Source: Streptomyces sp. S.PNR 29
Lineage (GTDB): Bacteria; Actinomycetota; Actinomycetes; Streptomycetales; Streptomycetaceae
DNA length: 64,000 nucleotides
Assembly (NCBI RefSeq): GCF_030386795.1
Contig: NZ_JANUQM010000013.1
Span: 186,001 to 250,000 of the forward strand
Direction of reading: 5' to 3'
Made by a program: the position numbers and the translations under genes. Each line of letters begins with the position of its first letter. Position 1 is the stretch's first letter. Below, piece by piece: positions 59,160-64,000 of the stretch. The notes beneath the pieces are model-generated. The model was not told the origin of the DNA, did not search any database, and saw only the letters and a list, made by a program, of their open reading frames with translations.

Positions 59160-60689
59160 GTGCCACGTGGTGACGGTCGACTCAATCACGATCTGCTCCC
59201 CGGTGAGAAGGGCCCCCAGGACGCATGCGGCGTCTTCGGTGTCTGGGCTCCGGGCGAAGAGGTCGCAAAGCTCACGTACTTCGGGCTCTACGCCCTCCAG
59301 CACCGGGGTCAGGAATCCGCGGGAATCGCGGTCAGCAACGGCTCCCAGATCCTCGTCTTCAAGGACATGGGCCTGGTCTCCCAGGTCTTCGACGAGACCT
59401 CGCTCGGTTCGCTCCAGGGTCATATCGCGGTCGGTCACGCCCGCTACTCGACCACCGGCGCCTCCGTGTGGGAGAACGCCCAGCCGACGTTCCGCGCCAC
59501 CGCGCACGGCTCGATCGCGCTCGGCCACAACGGCAACCTGGTCAACACGGCCCAGCTCGCGGAGATGGTCGCCGACCTGCCCAAGCAGGAGGGCGGCCGC
59601 ACCCCGCGTGTGGCGGCCACCAACGACACCGACCTGCTCACCGCTCTCCTCGCGGCCCAGGTCGACGAGGACGGCAAGCCGCTGACCATCGAGGAGGCGG
59701 CCGGCCAGGTGCTGCCCCAGGTGCGCGGCGCCTTCTCCCTCGTCTTCATGGACGAGAACACCCTCTACGCCGCCCGCGACCCGCAGGGCATCCGCCCGCT
59801 GGTCCTCGGCCGCCTGGAGCGCGGCTGGGTCGTCGCCTCCGAGACCGCCGCCCTCGACATCACGGGCGCCAGCTTCGTCCGCGAGATCGAGCCGGGCGAG
59901 TTCGTCGCCATCGACGAGAACGGCCTGCGCACCTCCCGGTTCGCGGAAGCGAAGCCCAAGGGCTGTGTCTTCGAGTACGTGTACCTGGCCCGTCCGGACA
60001 CCGACATCGCCGGGCGGAACGTCTACCTGTCCCGCGTCGAGATGGGCCGCCGCCTCGCCAAGGAGGCACCGGTCGAGGCCGACCTGGTGATAGCGACCCC
60101 GGAGTCCGGCACCCCGGCCGCCATCGGCTACGCGGAGGCCTCCGGCATCCCCTTCGGCAGCGGCCTGGTGAAGAACGCCTACGTCGGCCGTACGTTCATC
60201 CAGCCCTCCCAGACCATCCGCCAGCTCGGCATCCGTCTGAAGCTGAACCCGCTGAAGGAAGTCATCAAGGGCAAGCGGCTGGTCGTCGTCGACGACTCCA
60301 TCGTCCGCGGCAACACCCAGCGGGCCCTGGTCCGCATGCTCCGCGAGGCGGGCGCCGCCGAGGTCCACATCCGGATCTCCTCGCCGCCGGTGAAGTGGCC
60401 CTGCTTCTTCGGCATCGACTTCGCCACCCGGGCGGAGCTCATCGCCAACGGCATGACCATCGACGAGATCGGCACCTCGCTCGGCGCCGACTCCCTGGCG
60501 TACATCTCCATCGACGGCATGATCGAGGCGACCACCATCGCCAAGCCGAACCTGTGCCGCGCCTGCTTCGACGGCGAGTACCCGATGGATCTCCCGGACC
60601 CCGAGCTGCTCGGCAAGCAGCTCCTGGAGACCGAACTCGCCGCCGGGCCCGCCGCCACGGCCGCCGCCGACGCCATCCGTCGCCCGTAG
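59160..60689 (+). CDS. purF: amidophosphoribosyltransferase
   Basis: The 509-residue enzyme makes phosphoribosylamine from PRPP and glutamine, the first committed step of purine synthesis. A 22-residue propeptide precedes the catalytic Cys23 in GPQDACGVFGVWAPG. The glutaminase half has LQHRGQESAGIAVSNG and GHNGNLVN. The PRPP loop is RLVVVDDSIVRGNTQRALV (about residue 375). Cysteines of the iron-sulfur type are visible (KPKGCVFEYVY, KWPCFFG, PNLCRACFDGEYPM). GTG at 59160 is the start. purM follows after 43 bp. Confidence 0.97.
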   Translation: MPRGDGRLNHDLLPGEKGPQDACGVFGVWAPGEEVAKLTYFGLYALQHRGQESAGIAVSNGSQILVFKDMGLVSQVFDETSLGSLQGHIAVGHARYSTTGASVWENAQPTFRATAHGSIALGHNGNLVNTAQLAEMVADLPKQEGGRTPRVAATNDTDLLTALLAAQVDEDGKPLTIEEAAGQVLPQVRGAFSLVFMDENTLYAARDPQGIRPLVLGRLERGWVVASETAALDITGASFVREIEPGEFVAIDENGLRTSRFAEAKPKGCVFEYVYLARPDTDIAGRNVYLSRVEMGRRLAKEAPVEADLVIATPESGTPAAIGYAEASGIPFGSGLVKNAYVGRTFIQPSQTIRQLGIRLKLNPLKEVIKGKRLVVVDDSIVRGNTQRALVRMLREAGAAEVHIRISSPPVKWPCFFGIDFATRAELIANGMTIDEIGTSLGADSLAYISIDGMIEATTIAKPNLCRACFDGEYPMDLPDPELLGKQLLETELAAGPAATAAADAIRRP

Positions 60690-60732
60690 CCGTCCGCAAT
60701 ACCTGCCGTACGACACGAAGGTTCTCATCGTC

Positions 60733-61812
60733 ATGCCTGAGACAACCGGTGCGACCACTGGTGCCAGCTACGCAGCAGCGGGCGTCGACATCGAAGCGGG
60801 CGACCGCGCCGTCGAGCTGATGAAGGAGTGGGTGAAGAAGGCCCAGCGCCCCGAGGTCCTCGGCGGCCTCGGCGGCTTCGCCGGTCTCTTCGACGCCTCC
60901 GCCCTCAAGAACTACGAGCGCCCCCTGCTCGCCTCCGCCACGGACGGCGTCGGCACCAAGGTCGACCTCGCCCGCCGGCTGGGCGTCTACGACACCATCG
61001 GCCACGACCTGGTCGCCATGGTCATGGACGACATCGTGGTGTGCGGCGCCGAGCCGCTGTTCATGACCGACTACATCTGCGTCGGCAAGGTCCACCCCGA
61101 GCGCGTGGCCGCCATCGTCAAGGGCATCGCCGAGGGCTGTGTCCTGGCCGGCTGCGCCCTGGTGGGCGGCGAGACGGCCGAGCACCCCGGTCTGCTGGGC
61201 GAGGACGACTTCGACGTCGCCGGCGCCGGTACGGGCGTCGTGGAGGCCGACCGGCTGCTCGGCGCGGATCGTATCCGCAAGGGTGACGTGGTCGTCGCCA
61301 TGGCGTCCTCCGGCCTTCACTCGAACGGGTACTCGCTCGTCCGGCACGTGCTGCTGAACCAGGCGGGGCTGGCCCTGGAGACGGAGGTGGCCGAGCTCGG
61401 CCGCACCCTCGGCGAGGAACTCCTGGAGCCGACGAAGATCTACTCGCTGGACTGTCTCGCCCTGACCCGCACCACCGACGTGCACGCCTTCAGCCACGTC
61501 ACCGGCGGCGGGCTCGCCGCCAACCTCGCCCGCGTCATCCCCGACGGCCTGCACGCGGTCGTCGACCGCTCCACCTGGACCCCGGCACCGGTCTTCGACC
61601 TCGTCGGCAGGACCGGATCCGTCGAACGCCTGGAGCTGGAGAAGACCCTCAACATGGGCGTCGGCATGATCGCGATCGTCCCGCAGGAGTCGACGGACGT
61701 GGCGCTCGCCACTCTGGCCGACCGGGGTGTGGACGCCTGGGTGGCCGGTGAGATCACCGACCGGGGCGACCACGCGACGGGCGCCGAGCTGGTGGGCGAC
61801 TACGCGAGCTGA
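60733..61812 (+). CDS. purM: phosphoribosylformylglycinamidine cyclo-ligase
   Basis: The 359-residue AIR synthase shows the N-terminal SYAAAGVDIEAGDRAVELMK, then LGGFAGLFDASALKNYERPLL and SATDGVGTKVDLARRLG. DLVAMVMDDIVVCGAEPLFM, ALVGGETAEHPGLL and HVTGGGLAANLARVIPDGLH follow. It converts FGAM to AIR with ATP. It follows purF by 43 bp, probably as one operon, and is ended by a bidirectional hairpin. Confidence 0.97.
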   Translation: MPETTGATTGASYAAAGVDIEAGDRAVELMKEWVKKAQRPEVLGGLGGFAGLFDASALKNYERPLLASATDGVGTKVDLARRLGVYDTIGHDLVAMVMDDIVVCGAEPLFMTDYICVGKVHPERVAAIVKGIAEGCVLAGCALVGGETAEHPGLLGEDDFDVAGAGTGVVEADRLLGADRIRKGDVVVAMASSGLHSNGYSLVRHVLLNQAGLALETEVAELGRTLGEELLEPTKIYSLDCLALTRTTDVHAFSHVTGGGLAANLARVIPDGLHAVVDRSTWTPAPVFDLVGRTGSVERLELEKTLNMGVGMIAIVPQESTDVALATLADRGVDAWVAGEITDRGDHATGAELVGDYAS

Positions 61813-61877
61813 GACCTCGGAGGCAGTGATTCCGCAGGCAGTGATCGCGCGGGCAGCGGCCTTGCAGGCAGCACAGA

Positions 61878-61909
61878 ACCCGGTCGGTGACCGGGGTCAC
61901 CGACCGGGT
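61878..61909. terminator. bidirectional terminator between purM and DUF3073 gene
   Basis: ACCCGGTCGGTGACC pairs with GGTCACCGACCGGGT over 15 bp around a GG loop. Confidence 0.85.
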
Positions 61910-61926
61910 AAGTGCTCAGTGCAAGG

Positions 61927-62175
61927 TCAAGCGCCGCGACGTTGCTGCGAGGACTGGTCGTCCTCGTCCACCTCGTCGTCCTCGTAGAGGTCGGCGTACC
62001 GTGCGTACAGGTCGTCGTCATGCTCATCGTCCGTGAACCGGTCGCCGTTAGGCGACGTGTTCGACGTCGATGCGCCCAGCTCCTCGGCCAGGCGTGTGAG
62101 GTCCGTCCCACCGCTGTTGTACTTCAGCTGGCGGGCGACCTTCGTCTGCTTGGCCTTGGCCCGGCCGCGCCCCAT
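61927..62175 (-). CDS. DUF3073 family protein
   Basis: The 82-residue actinobacterial protein begins MGRGRAKAKQTKVARQLKY, a basic N-terminus typical of the family, and turns strongly acidic (DDEHDDDLYARYADLYEDDE) near the end. It has no known function; nucleic-acid binding through the basic end is conceivable. Its place between purM and vdh is conserved in Streptomyces as far as I recall. Confidence 0.88.
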   Translation of the reverse strand: MGRGRAKAKQTKVARQLKYNSGGTDLTRLAEELGASTSNTSPNGDRFTDDEHDDDLYARYADLYEDDEVDEDDQSSQQRRGA

Positions 62176-62477
62176 GGCTCGACCCCCTCAACGACGGGGC
62201 TCGACGGCCCCAGAGTCTTGACACGCGTTCATGGTCCAGAACGGACTCTCCATGGAGAGGCCGATCCGTAGGGCTTCCACGGTACCTGAGCCCGCGCCCA
62301 TACGGTACGTCGCCCGCACGACGTGCCCGTGCCCAGGACCTTCGAGGCGCCCCGTCCTCGCTGGTCAACCGCGATTTTAACCACTTATCGGCGGTCGACC
62401 CGCCGGTAGAAGTGAGAGTTCTCTCTAACTGCCCACCGACGGGTACCGGCCAAACCTTCCTCGAACGGCCCGATGAA
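62176..62477. promoter_or_regulatory. region between the DUF3073 gene and vdh
   Basis: About 300 bp without a gene. It contains the 14-bp perfect palindrome CTCTCCATGGAGAG (62246-62259), 70 bp upstream of the DUF3073 start, and an AT-richer part around 62370-62390. It should hold the end of the vdh transcript and the DUF3073 promoter. Confidence 0.45.
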
Positions 62478-63581
62478 TCAGGACTTCCTGCGCGCGGCGG
62501 CCGCATCCTGCATCCGCTGCTCGGCGATCCGGTCGGCCGCGGCGGCCGGCGGAATGCCGTCATCCTTCGCACGTGCGAATATGGCGAGCGTGGTGTCGAA
62601 GATCTTCGCGGCCTTCGCCTTGCACCGCTCGAAGTCGAAGCCGTGCAGTTCGTCGGCGACCTGGATGACCCCGCCGGCGTTCACCACGTAGTCCGGCGCG
62701 TAGAGGATCCCGCGGTCGGCGAGGTCCTTCTCCACGCCCGGGTGGGCGAGCTGGTTGTTGGCGGCGCCGCAGACCACCTGGGCGGTCAGCACCGGCACGG
62801 TGTCGTCGTTCAGCGCCCCGCCGAGCGCGCAGGGGGCGTAGATGTCGAGGCCCTCCACCCGGATCAGCTCGTCGGTGCCGGCGACCGCCCGGACGTCCCG
62901 GTGCCGCTCGGTGATCCGCCGTACGGCGTCCTCGCGCACGTCCGTGACGAAGACCTCGGCGCCCTCCTGGACGAGGTGCTCCACCAGGTGGTGACCGACC
63001 TTGCCGACGCCGGCGATGCCGATCCGGCGGGCGCGCAGCGACGGGTCGCCCCACAGGTGCTGGGCGGCGGCCCGCATGCCCTGGTAGACGCCGTAGGCGG
63101 TGAGCACGGAGGAGTCACCGGCGCCGCCGTTCTCGGGGGAGCGCCCGGTCGTCCAGCGGCACTCGCGTGCCACGACGTCCATGTCGGCGACGTACGTACC
63201 GACGTCGCAGGCCGTGACGTACCGCCCGCCGAGCGAGGCGACGAAGCGGCCGTAGGCGAGGAGCAGCTCCTCGGTCTTGTCCCGCTCGGGGTCGCCGATG
63301 ATCACGGCCTTGCCGCCGCCGTGGTCGAGACCGGCCATGGCGTTCTTGTACGACATCCCGCGCGCGAGGTTCAGGGCGTCGGCGACGGCCTCCGCCTCGT
63401 TCGCGTACGGGTAGAAGCGCGTGCCGCCGAGGGCGGGGCCCAGGGCGGTGGAGTGGATGGCGATGACGGCCTTGAGGCCGCTGGCGCGGTCCTGGCAGAG
63501 CACGACTTGCTCATGGCCCCCGAGTTCCGACTGGAACAGGGTGTGCAGTACATCAGCAGGTGCGCCGGTTACGTCGGTCAC
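62478..63581 (-). CDS. vdh: valine dehydrogenase (Leu/Phe/Val dehydrogenase family)
   Basis: The 367-residue NAD-dependent enzyme deaminates valine and other branched-chain amino acids to 2-oxo acids, feeding fatty-acid and polyketide precursors. ALGPALGGTRFYPYANEAEA and the catalytic Lys in AMAGLDHGGGKAVIIG (about residue 90) are clear. The Rossmann loop is GIAGVGKVGHHLVEH (about 193-207), and CGAANNQLAHPGVEKDL is typical. GTG at 63581 follows AGGAG. The gene is divergent from the last gene in the window. Confidence 0.93.
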   Translation of the reverse strand: MTDVTGAPADVLHTLFQSELGGHEQVVLCQDRASGLKAVIAIHSTALGPALGGTRFYPYANEAEAVADALNLARGMSYKNAMAGLDHGGGKAVIIGDPERDKTEELLLAYGRFVASLGGRYVTACDVGTYVADMDVVARECRWTTGRSPENGGAGDSSVLTAYGVYQGMRAAAQHLWGDPSLRARRIGIAGVGKVGHHLVEHLVQEGAEVFVTDVREDAVRRITERHRDVRAVAGTDELIRVEGLDIYAPCALGGALNDDTVPVLTAQVVCGAANNQLAHPGVEKDLADRGILYAPDYVVNAGGVIQVADELHGFDFERCKAKAAKIFDTTLAIFARAKDDGIPPAAAADRIAEQRMQDAAAARRKS

Positions 63582-63803
63582 TGTGGTGACTCCTGAGTAA
63601 GTAGCGGCAGGTGGGGACAGGCTCCCGTGTGGGTGGCGGGTGCTGTGAGCACGAGATTAGAGCCTGCAGTGCCCGCCGGTGGCACACTGCTCAGGATCAC
63701 CTCCGTGTGGAGTACGTCCGTGCGACGATTTGCACAGATTTCCCGCGCGTTTGTGAGTGGGTTCGGCAGGTTTTCGTGACGGTGCGCGGGGGAGGGAGCA
63801 GGC

Positions 63804-64000
63804 GTGCCCAAGGTGTCCTCGGTGATCGTCCCCTACGCGACCTACCTGCGCGTGTACGAACCGCTGGCCGCCTTCCCGGAGCCGGAGCGCAGCCACTGGG
63901 CGCGCTACGCCCGCCGCCCCGACCGCCCCTCCTACCAGGACGAACTGCGCCGTTCCCTGGCCGACTTGCTGCCCACTCCGCCGGTCGTGGTGCCGGTGCA
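63804..64000 (+). CDS. conserved hypothetical protein, 5' part (runs off right edge)
   Basis: GTG at 63804 follows GGAGGGA at good spacing. The 65 visible codons encode SSVIVPYATYLRVYEPLAAF, then PEPERSHWARYARRPDRPS and a helix ending in ADLLPTPP. It matches the type of protein that lies between vdh and bldC in Streptomyces by my recollection. No function is known to me, and the rest is outside the window. Confidence 0.75.
   Translation, partial: MPKVSSVIVPYATYLRVYEPLAAFPEPERSHWARYARRPDRPSYQDELRRSLADLLPTPPVVVPV

Overview
This window is chromosomal DNA of a Streptomyces-type actinomycete. The evidence is the very high GC content, GTG starts, GTGA/ATGA overlaps between neighbouring genes, twin SigB/F-type sigma factors, GAF-ANTAR regulators, an Lsr2 paralogue, F420-type PPOX and DUF3073 proteins, and a dnaX - purD - purC - purSQL - purF - purM - valine dehydrogenase order that I recall from the S. 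coelicolor core (around SCO4020-SCO4090). Names that lean on that synteny are from memory and are marked as such.

Layout. 1-10.9 kb: the end of a PMT-family glycosyltransferase, a drug-type MFS exporter with a TetR regulator, a PPOX protein, a STAS protein, two tandem GAF-ANTAR proteins, and a MarR - MFS - YceI operon in which both exporter and YceI protein carry carboxypeptidase-regulatory-like modules. 11-18.9 kb: two sigma factors, a small-protein/Dabb pair, tRNA-Ser(CGA), tadA with its associated protein, upp, a LytR_C protein and small conserved proteins. 19.3-26.8 kb: a HhH-GPD repair protein, then a divergent iron-box locus (siderophore-interacting protein versus cytoplasmic penicillin acylase, IucB/AlcB-like acyltransferase and cupin), CopC-CopD and DUF72. 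27-31.4 kb: IclR, MHS transporter and zinc dehydrogenase, then a secreted HNH nuclease.

Accessory region, about 31.5-42.15 kb. An outer part holds a PAP2 membrane enzyme, a TetR-MFS pair and a broken ATPase gene. It ends exactly at a 57-bp copy of the 3' part of tRNA-Ser(GGA). From there to the intact tRNA lies a 6.1-kb decayed AICE-type integrative element. Its integrase and excisionase are frameshifted, its RepSA-type initiator has lost its N-terminus, and no transfer gene is left. Its intact cargo is a SUKH-like protein and a 596-residue DUF262-Schlafen/AlbA_2 fusion, which is the best candidate here for an undescribed defence gene.

42.2-64 kb: SRP RNA, dnaX and the dispersed purine genes (purD, purC, purSQL, purF, purM). 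Between them lie a membrane protein that looks like a dead M48 peptidase, a DMFase-large-subunit-like protein, three tRNA-Gly genes, lsrL, an ArsR-like regulator with an M23 peptidase, a sterol-carrier/DinB-type protein, a META lipoprotein, DUF3073 and vdh. The last gene runs off the right edge.
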